This document shows positions 1 through 13,731 of a stretch of 64,000 bases of DNA, piece after piece. Where the stretch lies: contig MDYQ01000037.1 in the NCBI GenBank assembly GCA_003024175.1, positions 62,001-126,000 of the forward strand, given 5' to 3'. Positions within the stretch are counted from its first letter, which is position 1. Each line of letters begins with the position of its first letter. Source of the DNA: Planoprotostelium fungivorum. Its lineage: Eukaryota > Evosea > Variosea > Cavosteliida > Cavosteliaceae. The notes under the pieces were generated by a model. It had not been told where the DNA came from and searched no databases. It saw nothing but the letters and a program-made list of their open reading frames with translations. The position numbers and the translations under genes were made by a program.

Positions 1-2
1 TA

Positions 3-257
3 TCACGACACCTTAATGACAGCGATTTGATTGTCCTCATCAACTTCTAAGAGGAAAGGTTCCCTCTGTTCGAGGGATGTGATCGGACACGCTGACACCC
101 AGCGAGCCGTCGTGATGAAGTGCTGATCGTCGTCCATCGATGCGTTCCGATGATCTTTGGCGTACGTAAACGAGACCCCGGAAAACAACCCGATTTTATT
201 GTCATCATCTTTCAGCTTCACAGACAAATCGATGAGAGAGCTCAATCTACCTCCCAT
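3..257 (-). CDS. Unknown protein, 5' exon (partial gene)
   Basis: An 84-codon open frame on the minus strand starts at an ATG (complement of 255-257) and reaches the left edge. Near position 5 the frame meets a stop, but a GTGTCG-type donor just before it fits a normal intron start, so the gene probably continues off the window. The N-terminal stretch is charged (a run of Asp residues and Lys) and shows no signal peptide or membrane segment. I do not recognise the family. The divergent neighbour is the transporter at 545. That this is a real gene is inferred only from the open frame and coding-like composition. Confidence 0.4.
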   Translation of the reverse strand: MGGRLSSLIDLSVKLKDDDNKIGLFSGVSFTYAKDHRNASMDDDQHFITTARWVSACPITSLEQREPFLLEVDEDNQIAVIKVS

Positions 258-544
258 CTAATGATGTGATTGATGTTGATTGTACTTTTTGTGACTTATG
301 CGTTGGGTGGTCACCGGATCAATTTAGCGTATCAATCATCTCGCATGTCTTTCTCACATCAGTCTTGTGGCTGAAAGATGTAGCTCACTGAACAGCATGT
401 GGGTCAACATGCTGTGGGTCGAAGCTCCTGAGAACTCGAAAATAAATCCGAGGACAAATTTGGATGTCATTGGAAGTCAAAAACTGGCATTTTTTCGCGC
501 TTTCGTGGCAAAGGTCAACGATCTCAGAAGAACAGCAGAAGAAG

Positions 545-2217
545 ATGGGGGAGGGCCACCTTCCTTCAGAGGATGTAGAGTTAACAGACGTACCACTAAC
601 ACTCGAACATGTAGAAACACAGAAGGGTGAGCGATTCCATCTGTATACAATCTGGATGTTGTGTCATTTCTTCTCAATCGATGTGAAACTTGGCTCTTAT
701 CACTATAGATGAATCCGAAAGAGATGGCAAGATGATGACGGAATCAATCGCAGAGGTGCCAACTCCTTCGAGATTTCAAAGGTGAAGAGACATCACTCGC
801 TCGAAATGACGTGATGCTAGACTCTATCCCGTAATCGTGACCTTCGGTGCCGCTTTGGCCTTCACATTGATGAGTCTATGCATCAAATTGGGAGGTGCTC
901 GATTACCCTCTTTAGAACTCGCGTGGTTCCGTTCCATCGTACAATGTATGATCACCATGACAGGAACTTGTTATATCAAGGTAAGCGAGCCACCCCATCT
1001 CATTTCCACGATGATAACGATGTTCATCAGCAACCGATATTGGGTCAAAGAAGAGACCTGAAACCACTGCTAATCAGAGCATTCATATGCTGGGTCGGAC
1101 AGATCTGCTATTTTTATGCAGTGACGCAGTTGCCTCTATCAGAGGTCACTCCTCTCACTTTCACCGGTACTCCTTCGCATCACCCGACATCATCATCTCA
1201 CCTCCATCAGGTCCCATCTGGACGAGTATTTTGGCCATCATCATCCTCAAAGAGAGTTGGCACGTCTTAGACATGATCGGCTCTTTCATCTCGCTGTGTG
1301 GGGTCATCCTCATAGCTCATCCACCCTTCTTATTTCCGTCTGTAAAATTGTCCCCCGAGGAAGAAGAGAAGAGTGAATTGGACGTCATGCACTTGGTCGC
1401 TGTCGGAGTTGTTTTATTCGGGGCAGTCAACTCATCTCTGGCCGGTGTCTTGACAAGGTACGGATTTTCAACATCATCGTGTGATCATCCATCATCGCAT
1501 CATCTGCGAGATCGTCTACGACATCACGTCATCACGTGGTGATGGACACGATGACGTCGACGATGATATGACATGCGATCTCATCTACCATCAGAATGCT
1601 GATGTGATCTTGTAGGAAAATGGGTGTGGGGGTTCACTTTTTCATCCAAGTGACGTGGTTCTCCATCGTCGGCATCGTCTTGTGTCCAATCGGTTTTTAT
1701 TGGGACGGATTTGTTGTTCCCACTGGTTGGGACTGTCTGATTATCCTCTTATTAGGTGAGTCATCATCGCGATCACGATCATCGTCACATGTCATCACCC
1801 GTCATTCGTGATCGCCATCATCACACGGCACCTCATCATCATTCTCGTGATGATATGAATTTCCACTGACAGACGACAACAGGTATCAGCGGTTGTGCCG
1901 GTCAGTCTCTACTTCAATTAGCATTACAGATAGAGAGGGCTGCCAGAGTTGCAACGCTGGGTTACATTCAGATCGTCTTCGTTCTGCTGTTAGACATGCT
2001 CTTCCTTCACAAGTGAACCACACGTCACATCATCATCATTGACACCTCCATCAGCATTCCCGATCTGTGGTCCATCATTGGCACTCTGATGATCTGCTTC
2101 TACGCTCTCATCGCAACGCTAAAAGAATCGAAACACGTGACAGAATTCTTCTCGCGATGTGGAAGGAAGAGGGGAGTGGCATACGATAAAGTCGAAGTAT
2201 CCACGGGAACTTCATGA
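545..2217 (+). CDS. EamA/DMT-superfamily transporter (SLC35G-like)
   Basis: About eight exons give a protein of roughly 375 residues. The N-terminal 50 residues are soluble and acidic. They are followed by about ten hydrophobic segments typical of two EamA repeats: the first starts at LYPVIVTFGAALAF, and later ones include FICWVGQICYFYAV, ILKESW (a motif shared by EamA pumps) and GYIQIVFVLLLDMLF. Introns are 40-150 bases and carry CATCATC-rich stretches. The start at 545 is chosen because an intron after codon 27 joins it in phase to the next exon. The C-terminus is a short basic tail ending at the TGA at 2215. Family members are membrane permeases for small metabolites or nucleotide sugars; the substrate here cannot be read from the sequence. 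Confidence 0.85.
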
Positions 2218-2428
2218 TGATGATGGACTTTTTCTTCTTCTTCCTCTCAGAGAAAAGTGAAAATGGATGGAAAGCTCCATATCGTCTGAGGAACTCGTCT
2301 GATCCAGACTCTCATTTCCGTATCATCACATCATGTGGAGGCAGCGAAACGTCAAAGGTTGACATGTCTCATAAATGAACGAAAAACTACAACAGACTTC
2401 CGAAGCGGAAGAAGAGCAGAAGCTCTAG

Positions 2429-5400
2429 ATGGTCCTCGATGACCTCAGAGATCCTTATTCAAACCGTAAAGAGGATGAGAGAGATCCGATCCTCTTGAAT
2501 GGGGAGTCGATTTTGATGCAAGTCAGCGACATCACGTCGGTTCAGATACCTGGAGAGAGCCGATGGAGAGCTGGTATCCTCCTCTTGACTTCATTTCGAT
2601 TCATTTTTCGAATCATGCCATCACAACATACACTACAGGCACCATATCCAACCATATTATCCATGAGGAAAAAGTCCATCACGACAGAGTATCACGGTGA
2701 GTCTCATGCATCTTGACACACATCACATCATCTGATGATGTCTGTTTAGAGTTAAAACTCAAATTGAAGGATCTACGACAAATCCGCTTCACGTTTCAAG
2801 GGAGAGAGGCCGATCGCATCTTTGCAGCGATGAGTTCTCTGATGGAATCAGCTGATCGAGTCTTTGCATACAAATTTAAACTCGGTGTCTCCTCTCATTT
2901 AGAAGGAACACGTGTCTTTGACGTGGCAAAAGAATACATCAGGTGAGACGCTCGAATCACATCGCACATCATCATCTCACCATCACGACAGAATGGGACT
3001 GCCGAACAGTGAATGGAAACTTACCAACGTGAATTCGGACTATCTATTGTGTCCCACGTATCCCAGACTCTTATGTGTTCCTGATGAGATGAAGACATCG
3101 GAGCTGATGGCTGTCTCCTCGTTCAGAGCGGGTGAGTCGGCATTCGAAATTCGAGATGTTGAGGTGAGAGGAAGGTGGAAGGATACCGGTCCTTGTGTGG
3201 AAGAATCCAAGGGGAAAGACTTGTCTCTTCCGATCATCTCAACCTCTGACGGGTGAGCGATCAACATGCGATCGAGATCATCACTCACGAGACGATCGTC
3301 ATACTTTCTCAATTTTTGTTTCTCTTATCGCTTCATTGCACCATCAACATCAACATCATCGACATCAACATCATCGTCTACATCTTTTGATGATCCAACA
3401 GGGTTGACTTGGAATCGATGCGCCGAAGATGAAAAGTTGATTTCTCTCTTGACGAGATCATCAGGATCAGAGACACTCCACATTTTGGATGTCAGACCGA
3501 AAAAGAATGCAGCTGCGAATCAGCTGAAGGGAGTGAGTTCCGTATCATCTGTGCCAAATTCTGTGTCTATGATCTGATCATCGCCATCAACTACATCATC
3601 ATCAACTGCATCATCGCCACCATCAACACGATACCAACCACCATCAAAAAAAAATCGATTCGTTTCGTGATGATTGTCACAACACGATCATGATCATGTG
3701 ATGACTCCATCTCATCTCATCATCAGGGAGGATACGAACACCAGACGAATTACGTAAATTGCAACGTCACTTGGGGTGGATGTGCCAACATCCACTCTCT
3801 GTACGATTCCTGGAACAAACTCTATCGCCTCGTAAACGAGTGCGCTTTTTCGAATTTCAAATCTCCCGCCCGAATCTCACCTCACGCAGGCAACTCCAAT
3901 CGACCAACTGGCTGACCCATCTGGACAATTCAGGATGGCTCTCGGTGGGGTTTCGAATTACGTAAGGTCACGTGATCACCCTATTAGCACGTACAGACAT
4001 CGTTGGAGGCTGTCAACAGCTTGATGGACAGCACGGAACAAGGCATCTCCGTCCTCGTTCACTGTTCAGACGGCTGGGACAGAACACCCACCGTTCTATC
4101 TTTAGCTCAGATCTGCCTCGATCCATTCTACAGGACAACGAAGGTAAGACTTTTCAAATTTATCTGTACATCTTTTCATCTCCAGATTTTTTCCACGTTT
4201 TTTTACAATCTTTCATCTTCGTTTTTCTACAATCTTTTTCGTTTTTTTACAATATTTTATCTGCTCTTTCATTTGAGATCTTTTTGTTGAGAAAATGGGA
4301 AGAGTTGATGATTTCAAAAGGGGCTCGTAGCCTTGATTGAGAAAGATTGGATCGCGTTTGGCCATCGTTTTGAAGAGAGGTCCGGTCTACAACGAGGCCA
4401 TCAGAGTCTCATCCAACAGGGAGGAGCAAAATCGAAATCGACGGCGACCAATTTCTCCCCCGTTTTCGCGTGAGAATTCGATGAAATTTCGATAGTGTGA
4501 CGTGGTACTTCAGGCTATTTTTAGATTGTCTGTATCAGATCATGACCCAGTTTCCGCTTCACTTTGAATACAACGAGAAGTTGCTGTTGAACATGACAGA
4601 GGCGCTTTATTCTGGACAATACGGAACTTTTCTGAGGAATTGTGACAGAGAGAGGAGAGATGCTGTGAGATGTCTATAAGATTCGAACGATCGACGTCAC
4701 ATCATCATCACATGATACGATCGCGATCACGATCGCATGTCGTGATGTCGTAGCCATCAGCTGACGAGGAGATAGAAAGACAATATCGCGGAGAATACGG
4801 TATCTTTCTGGACGATCTTGTTATCTAATCCGTCCCTCTACAAGAACAGTCTCTATCACAGGAGTAATTCTCATCGCCTTAAGACGCAACATGAAGTGAT
4901 TCATCATCCATCATCACCACATCAACACACCCATCATCATTCATTCTTCATCACATCATCAACCCACCATCACATGAACATCCATCACTGACTCTCAACA
5001 GACAGAAGCACCAGAGATCGCCGCCTACGGTCAAGGCTACCGAGATCTAGACCACGAGAAACTGAGACCCAACACAAGCTCCCGTCACATACAATTCTGG
5101 ACTTCACAGTACATCCGGTGAGACGTTTACGTCTACATTTTATCTCTCGTCCGTATCTTTTCACACGAATCCCACACGAACACTTCTGAAAGTTTAGATC
5201 TTGGCCACTGCCTGATAAATTGACTGCAGTTCGCACGATCGATGCGAGAGACAATTTGAGGTGAGAAGATGAGGCACCCACACGTGTCCATGCTGATGAG
5301 AAGACAGTCCAGAGCCAGTGACGACGCATTATAACGAGACGGAAAACAGCAATCGAGTCTTTCACTTGAGCACGTACCTGTTGGACAAGAAGGACGAGAC

Positions 5401-6126
5401 GATCTCCATGTTGCATCATCGCATCGCTCAACTCGAGAGACAGGTCACTCGTGTCTTCTGGATGGCCTTCTCACTCTCGAACAGGTAGAAAACATGAGAG
5501 GTTCCATCATAGAGACACCACAACAAGTGGCATCGGCCATGGTGATGGGATTGATCGATGCGGCATGTTCGGAGGCACAAGATGAGAAGAAGCGAAGGAT
5601 GAGGAAGAACAGCGCCAGTCAGACCTACGAGACCATCACATCGACGATCGACAGCTCGGCCACTCTGAGTCGCATCATCACACAACAGCGACCTCAAGAG
5701 AGGATGAAAGCGAGAAGTTTTTTGAGAATGTCTGCGCCCGTGACGAGGCGTGAGTGGATGAGATTGCGTATGGATATCATCTTCCGATCTGATTGTGTGA
5801 TGCAGGAGACCGAGACGTGAACTACTTGGGAGATTCACCGAATCAACGTGAAGAGCCACCAGCGTGGGTCTCAGACAAGATCGCATTGTGTTGTAAGAGC
5901 TGCCAGCAAGAATTCACGACGTGGAGACGAAAGCATCACTGTCGAAATTGTGGCTGTGTCTTCTGTAACGAATGCTGTCACAAGAAGAAGTGGGTGGCAT
6001 GCGATGGAAACGAGATGATTGAGAAGATGCAGGGAGATCCAGAGGTTGGGCCTGCTGACACCCGTCCGAGTCTGTAATCATTGTTTTGAATGCATCAGCT
6101 CGAGCTCTACCATCCAACGAGCTTGA
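2429..6126 (+). CDS. Myotubularin-related phosphoinositide 3-phosphatase with C-terminal FYVE finger (MTMR3/4-like)
   Basis: About 17 exons encode roughly 810 residues. Order: PH-GRAM region (exons 1-2), the phosphatase entry motif [35 protein letters not shown], then the catalytic loop [10 protein letters not shown] with the CX5R cysteine and arginine intact. Next come [24 protein letters not shown] and NTVSFW, a Gln/Ser-rich linker with coiled-coil character, and a FYVE finger ([36 protein letters not shown]) with its R-K-HHCR phosphate-binding patch. Such enzymes remove the 3-phosphate from PI3P and PI(3,5)P2 on endosomes. All core catalytic residues are present, so it should be active. 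A short upstream ORF (2374-2428) ends directly before the chosen ATG. AATAAA lies at 6131, five bases after the stop. Confidence 0.92.
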
Positions 6127-6256
6127 GGATAATAAATGTGAATCGATGTGACTCTATCACATCTTCTCCCACCGGCCGATAGACATCACCATCATCTCTG
6201 TGAGTTCGTCAGACTCTGTGAGATGAAGAGAAGCTGATCTCGGTACATCATCGCAG

Positions 6257-6602
6257 CCACAGACCACGACCTCTTTTCAGCCCTGCTGTGTCATCACCCC
6301 TATTCGACCTGACACCTTCTCGATCCAGGTGCTCGTCGTTCCCTGCGCCTAATACGAAACTTCATGCGAAACTACGTGAGATGGTGAATCCACCGATTCC
6401 CTCAAAAGATTCCATCACACCAACCACAACTGATTCAATGATCAGGTCTTTATCATGTGGACTGACTCATCCTGATGCATCGATTACCATTGGATTGGCT
6501 CCCAAACGTAAAATCTCCACTTGCATTGCGCCTCGATCGGGTAAATTGAGACGGATCCTCATCACTGTGGCAGGTCGGAAAATAAAACCTCAAGTATTGT
6601 AA
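6257..6602 (+). CDS. Hypothetical ORF, possibly a 3' exon
   Basis: An open frame of about 104 codons runs to a TAA at 6600 after an acceptor-like CGCAG at 6252-6256. It has no early ATG (the first lies at 6380), so it is either a terminal exon of an unplaced gene or a short gene starting at 6380. The peptide is rich in Ser, Pro, Thr and Lys with no hydrophobic segment. The myotubularin gene upstream has its own stop and AATAAA, which argues against a shared transcript. No family recognised. Confidence 0.3.
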
Positions 6603-6761
6603 TTCTGCCGGAGATTTCATCTACTTTGGTTGCAATTCGGAAATTTGTGGCGCGAGAGGATGAGAAGGAGGGAAATCATTATCACAAGAACAACCGACGC
6701 ACAAGCAACAGCTTGTATACACACGAACCTTTACACATAGACCTATCAACAACACAATAAC

Positions 6762-7160
6762 ATGAGCCTCCACGTCATCAGCCTCAGAGACAGCGACAAC
6801 TTCTTCCGTTCCGCATCGTCTGACACCCTCTCTACTCTGGGCAGAGTCGTCATCATCTTCCATCACAACGGAGAGCACACCCTGTATAACACCGACTGGG
6901 GAACCATCATGAAGGATACCTCGTCCCTCATGACATTCCACGTAGACGAACACAGCCGCATGCTGATCGAGCGGCCTCCAAGGAGCTTCCCTCTCATCTT
7001 GTCTTATCTCGAGACCGGACACTTGGACACCACTGCGTTGACGGAACAACAGAAGATGATCCTGATGGAGGATGTCGAGTTTTTTGGCATGAGAAGATTG
7101 GAGAAGATGCTTTCAGAGAGATCCGAATTCTATTCGGTCAAGGCTAGACTCTCTCAATAA
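6762..7160 (+). CDS. Intronless BTB/POZ (KCTD-type T1) domain protein
   Basis: A single-exon gene of 132 residues. The middle carries the KCTD/T1 signature: FHVDEHSRMLIERPPRSF, then ILSYLETGHLD, then EDVEFFGMRRLEKML, matching the family pattern of a buried exon, LxYLRTG and EAEFFG. Family members oligomerise and often act as Cullin-3 adaptors. Here only the BTB fold is present, with a 40-residue N-terminal extension and a short tail. The stop overlaps an AATAAA at 7157. It lacks introns and favours C-ending codons, unlike its intron-rich neighbours. The ATG at 6762 is the first in frame and follows a TATA-like stretch near 6717. Confidence 0.75.
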   Translation: MSLHVISLRDSDNFFRSASSDTLSTLGRVVIIFHHNGEHTLYNTDWGTIMKDTSSLMTFHVDEHSRMLIERPPRSFPLILSYLETGHLDTTALTEQQKMILMEDVEFFGMRRLEKMLSERSEFYSVKARLSQ

Positions 7161-9029
<1,869 letters not shown>

Positions 9030-9200
9030 GTCGTCTGTCTTGATGATCTCGATTGTAATGGACTGACTTTACAAACTCTAGATTCCTCAGAGTTCGAATG
9101 TTCTTCGTTTGACGTGCCCAACCATGCGTTGTGACATCATCTACCATCTCTTTGTCATTGTGACAAAGACAACGAAGAGACTCATGCGACATCGTCTGTA

Positions 9201-10468
9201 TTAAGGTAGAACAGATTTGAAGATGACCACTACGACCATGACCAAGATGATGATGCACAGCAGAAGCATGCACAGCTTCTTCTTATAGCCTTTCAGCTGG
9301 TCCTCGGCTCCCTTCAATTGCTTGTTACCTTCTTTCACTGCGATAGACGTCTGCTCAATGTTGTAATCGATACGATCCAATATCGTCCCCTGCATCATGT
9401 GAGACGATGAACGTTAGAATTTATGTCACCTGCTCGACAACGAGTGTGCCCAAGTCTTTGAATACCGTGTTGAGGTCGTTAATGGACTGAGCGATCTTCC
9501 TGATCTCTTGTTCTCTCTGCTCGACTTCTATTCGAGTGTTGTCTGTCATCTTCTGTTGTGCTCCCGTCCATCTCTACATCATCATCAGACATGGTCGTGC
9601 AGAGGTGAGTTCAAATAAAATCGAATAAATCGAACACATTCGAAATAAATTGAAATGAGATGAGATCATCACCAAGTCGATCTGTGCATCGTCTTCTTCA
9701 GGATTCCAAACGGCTACAATACCAGCGTTACGTCCCTTCTGGTTCGCAAGTGCTGTGACATCTCAGTCTCTAAGACGATCTCTCGTCCTCTCACATGACA
9801 AGAACTTCTTCTGATCCTTTCTAAACTTTGAAGAGAGCTCCTGCACCTCCTGAGCCAATTGTGTCTGTGCGTTGACTCGGACGGAGATCTGTCTCAGGTT
9901 CTCCTGCTTGCCTCCGCCCTTCATGGTCTTTGCCTCTTCGGGTGACACCATGCTGATCTTTTGGATGGCTGTCTTCGCCGCTTGGAATTTCTGTTTGGAT
10001 GAGATGGATTAGAGAAGGTGATGGGCTCACGGCGGTGATTTGTTGCGTCATGATCTCTATGGTTTGCTCTTGTTCGGAGTGATCGACACCAAATTGAGGC
10101 AATAATTGTTGCTTGTGTATCTTTTCTAATTCCTCCACTATTTCCCTTCAGATTGGTATGTACGATATGCATAGTCGTGTCTCAAGGTGTTTGATCGATG
10201 TGACGAATCAATGAAGATGATCATAACCGACTGTGAAATCCTCACTCTTCTTCTTGATTTGGTCTATCTGATATCGAACATCAGAGACAATCTCTGTCCA
10301 TCGAGGAGGGGCCGCTACTTCCAGCGGCTCATGTTTACCATTATCTCCTCTTAATAGACCCAATTCTACCTCGTCCGAGTTAGACGATTGCCCGCCAGAG
10401 AAACCTCTCATAGACTTGATCTCATTGCGGTAAGAGAGGAAGGCCTCCCTTCGGTCTCGCGTGGCCAT
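9201..10468 (-). CDS. STX16: Syntaxin-16/Tlg2-type Qa-SNARE
   Basis: About six exons give roughly 300 residues. The N-terminus MATRDRREAFLSYRNEIKS is the syntaxin-16 type, followed by APPRWTEIVSDV and an Habc-like helical region (EIMTQQITA, ELSSKFRKDQKKFL). The SNARE motif spans EQREQEIRKIAQSINDL to the tail, with the zero-layer glutamine in VVEQGTILDRIDYN, the subfamily hallmark. A single C-terminal membrane anchor (about 20 hydrophobic residues) ends the protein. Members drive fusion of endosome-derived carriers with the trans-Golgi network. The 5' end lies 94 bases from the start of the Snapin-like gene on the other strand. Confidence 0.93.
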
Positions 10469-10562
10469 GTCTGTCTCTGTCCTTGCCGCGTATTTCTAAT
10501 TCGGATATGAGGTGATGATGTTTGTTTTAAATGAATTGCGACGATGTCATTTCGAGAGAAAC

Positions 10563-11093
10563 ATGAGTGGAGAAGGGGCTGAGTCACAGACCAAACTGAA
10601 GGAAGGTACATCCTCCGATGTCTTTTCAGAAGGGATTTTCCAACTGCTGAAACCCATCGTGACCGAATGTGAATCGAAAATGCAGAACGTATATCGCAGT
10701 CAAAATGAGCTGACTGAGCAGATTGAGACTCTTTCAAAAGGTGATCCCTCTTACATCTTCGAATCCCATTCTTGAGTTGACATTATCGATGCAGAATTGG
10801 ACAAGTTCGTCGAGACGTCACAGACATCCTCTCTCATCTTCCAGCAACCCATGCAATCCCTTCAACAATCGAAGCAACGACTCAACAACATCAATCGAAT
10901 CTTGGGAGACGTTCGCGATCGACTCGACCGAATGGAGAAGATTGCCGCCAATGACGGCTCAACCTCTACACCTCTCTCCAACGTCTTCTCCTCCTTCTTC
11001 CGATCGTCATCATCTTCCATTCTGTCCCCCAGTCCTCAGGCCACAACACCCCTTCAATCATCGGCCGCCTCCGATCGACCATCGAACCCATAA
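10563..11093 (+). CDS. Snapin/BLOC-1 subunit-like protein
   Basis: Two exons encode about 160 residues. The segment FSEGIFQLLKPIVTECESKM, followed by RSQNELTEQIETLSKELD and later RLNNINRILGDVRDRLDRM, follows the Snapin pattern (EGLLEFLRPAVQQLD, ELREQIDNLATEL, RRVVLVNNILQNAQERL). The core is alpha-helical coiled coil; the C-terminal 40 residues are Ser/Pro-rich and probably disordered. Snapin is a subunit of BLOC-1 and BORC and binds SNAREs, acting in endosome and lysosome positioning. An earlier in-frame ATG at 10512 would add 17 residues; I chose 10563 because the similarity begins there. It is divergently paired with the syntaxin-16 gene. Confidence 0.7.
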
Positions 11094-11760
11094 GTTTTCA
11101 CAGAACCAAGTGACAAACGACTGTGTTCTGGACATAAAGAGGTCACTGTGTATAGAGATCCACTCTTCCTATGCGCGTGTTGTGTGTGTCTCATCGCCTC
11201 TATTTGTCGACCACATTTCTGGGAGAATTCTTCGCTACTTTTGCGTGGTCTGGGACAATAGCTGCCAACCCAGAGTCCCACACAAACCTCCTTCCCCTCT
11301 GATTGGCATGCAACATGCCCCCACAGAATAGCCTCATTAGAGTCAAGAGAGACAAGTGAGATCACGGAATGGAATAGAAGAGACTGAAGAGGATAGGTTA
11401 ATGAAGATAGACAACATTAGACCTCAGAGCCCCATCGTGAAGACAAGGAAGATGAAGATGCAGACACCCGAAGAGATGTTGGTCACCTTGAGACGAACTA
11501 CATTGTCATTTTCATGGGATACGAACCTTTATTCACCACCCGTCTGGACACCAACCGTCCACACATGATTCTTTGAGAGTCCACGAGGTCGTTATACATT
11601 TTGAATTGACGCGACAACCGAGAGAAAATGAGTGCATATATATAAAGACGTACGGCTACGGACTCTTCACCTCTATACGATGGTCACGTGGTCTTTCTCG
11701 TCTTATTCTCGATGTTCATCGATGGTTGGAAGATGAGAAGATATAGAGGTATCCTATATC
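11094..11760. other. Gap with orphan TATA-like box and short ORF
   Basis: No confident gene. A 55-codon plus-strand ORF from the ATG at 11401 to 11568 is rich in Lys, Met and Thr and matches nothing I know. A strong TATA-like run (CATATATATAAAG, about 11635-11647) is followed by only a very short ORF, then by the end of the minus-strand acetyltransferase. It may drive a short or non-coding transcript. Confidence 0.35.
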
Positions 11761-12781
11761 TCATTCTTTTATTTTCAACCGATTGACCAGCGACTCTGGC
11801 CCCTCTAAACTATCTTCTTCTTCTATCGGTGGCATCTGTGGCTCTAACTCTGGATATCTCTTTGCAAAAGGTTCTCTGATGTTCCACAAGATGTTCAAAA
11901 AGTTGTTCGGTTTGTTGAACACCTGCCATCATCAACACATGGTCCCTCCTGACCTCTTTACCTGCTCTTCTGGGCTCTGAAAGCCGAACCGTCTGTACAG
12001 TTTAGAGGCGGCGATGTTGTCTTCCCCTCCAGCCACATGTACCACCGAGTGCTTCTTCTTCATCTGTGTACACGTGAGATCGAGCGCCCGTGAGAAAAGA
12101 TTTCACTTTGATGGCATAGAGTAGAGCGGCAGCTAAGAGGATGGTCCCCACACGTTGTCCATATCTCGATTTGTGAGTGGCTACCAACTCGATCTTTATC
12201 CATGATTCGTAGAGCTCTTTATCGTTGACCGATGGAGGGATGATGGTTGGATACTGTCTCTCTGCATTGATGAGACATCTGGATGATGAACGTGAACATC
12301 GAAGTCTTACCTTGAGAAGAGGACAGGGCTGCAGATGAATTTGAAGACGACGTGAGTTGACGTTTCTCATCACGTGATTCTAAAAGTTGGCTGTGCTTCA
12401 GTTTTGTATCATCGATCCATTCTTTCATCTCTTCTCTTTCGAGATCTCTCCAGAAGACGACGCCACAGACAAAGTGACTTGTCTGAAATAGATGAGTCGA
12501 ATATCGATCACTCGATCACCTTGTCACGAAGAGTCAACAGATGCATATCTGGTCCATAATCATCATTGACGAAGCCATCCCACACGATTCGCTCTTCAGA
12601 ATGCATCAGTGATACTGTCTACATGTCATATCGTAGTACCCAATCGATTCAATCGGTCGTCTGTAAAATAACCTTGTTTACGAAGGATGACAGCTGCAGA
12701 TGCTGGACTCTCTTGACAGATATATAGACGGGAGGGATCATAGCTGGCAGGTACAAGCTCTCCCCATTGATCTTGGCTCAT
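11761..12781 (-). CDS. GNAT-family N-acetyltransferase
   Basis: About seven exons encode roughly 300 residues. The acetyl-CoA binding fold is seen as IELVATHKSRYGQRVGTILL (motif A, Q/RxxGxG/A type) followed by an intron and then VVHVAGGEDNIAASKLYRRFGF, the AxxLYxxxGF ending typical of GNAT enzymes. Upstream are an N-terminal segment (SQDQWGELVPASYDPS) and ExxIVWDGFVNDDYGPD. Residues about 130-190 form a Ser/Arg-rich insert of low complexity inside the domain. The last exon gives an acidic tail. One proposed intron near 12640 would be only about 25 bases, so the 5' structure there is uncertain. The substrate cannot be told. Confidence 0.75.
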
Positions 12782-13023
12782 GTTTGTTTCGACCGCATGT
12801 GGTGTAGACTTTGCATTTTATTTCTTTTTCATTTGGGCCACACGATCACCTTCCAAACCAACATGAACACTCACATCACGATCCTGCGTCTTCTTTAAGA
12901 CATAGACAATATCTGTCTGTCTTCCGTTCTCGCTTCATGAAAACAATAGATGAATCACACGAATAAAGAGTACAGATCATCGTGCAGACTGTATAAACAT
13001 GTTCCACCCACTTTAAGCCCTCC

Positions 13024-13731
13024 TTATACCATAGCAAACTTATTTGTCCAAGCTTTCGCTGTCGTCCATTTAGACCATGTTACATCATGATCTTTCGCTC
13101 ACCCGTCGTGATGGCTCCGGCTTCGTCCTTCTTCCAGTGATCGGCAACGTCGTTGGCCAGAGGATCTGTGTCACATTAGACGATGTAAAAATGCATATCA
13201 AATGATGCACGCACCGTCTGGGTTCGGTGCACTGAGAAGTCCTTGAATCGAGAGGAGAACGGTTCTGATCTGAAGCGCGGGGCTCCACTTCTCCTTTAGA
13301 ATGTCCAAACAAATACGTCCGAGACGATCGATGTTGGGATGATATATACGTGTGAGGAAGCGGACCTTGGGAGGAGCCATGGGGTACTCTTCAGTTAAAA
13401 AGAGCTCCAACTTAAAGACACCACCTGTATGCGATTGAGAATGTGGACCATGTTGAACGGACGATAATGGAAGACGATTGAGTTGCTCACCTTCAAAGGG
13501 AGAACCGGTGGGGCCGGCGATCATGACATTGAAGTATCTGAGGTTATCGTCAGAGGGAGTGGCACTGATCCCTGGGTCTGCACATGCATTCAGATGAGAC
13601 GACAAACTTCTATAATTCACCTGGCTCACTGACCAAACGTTGGGTCTCCTATATCTCAAGATCAATCTCTTGCACCCAGAAACATGTGCTAAATTCACCT
13701 TGATGATTCGTCGAGGGAGGTTCGCGGCCAT
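13024..13731 (-). CDS. UBE2N: Ubiquitin-conjugating enzyme E2 N (Ubc13)
   Basis: About seven exons encode roughly 150 residues. [11 protein letters not shown] and ETQRLVSEP form the N-terminal helix, then [49 protein letters not shown] with the HPN motif and active-site Cys, [16 protein letters not shown] and APNPDDPLAND. Ubc13 pairs with a UEV partner to build Lys63-linked ubiquitin chains in DNA-damage tolerance and signalling. The C-terminus ([11 protein letters not shown]) matches the family's last helix. Introns of 40-90 bases interrupt nearly every structural element. Similarity fixes the start at 13729-13731. Confidence 0.95.
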
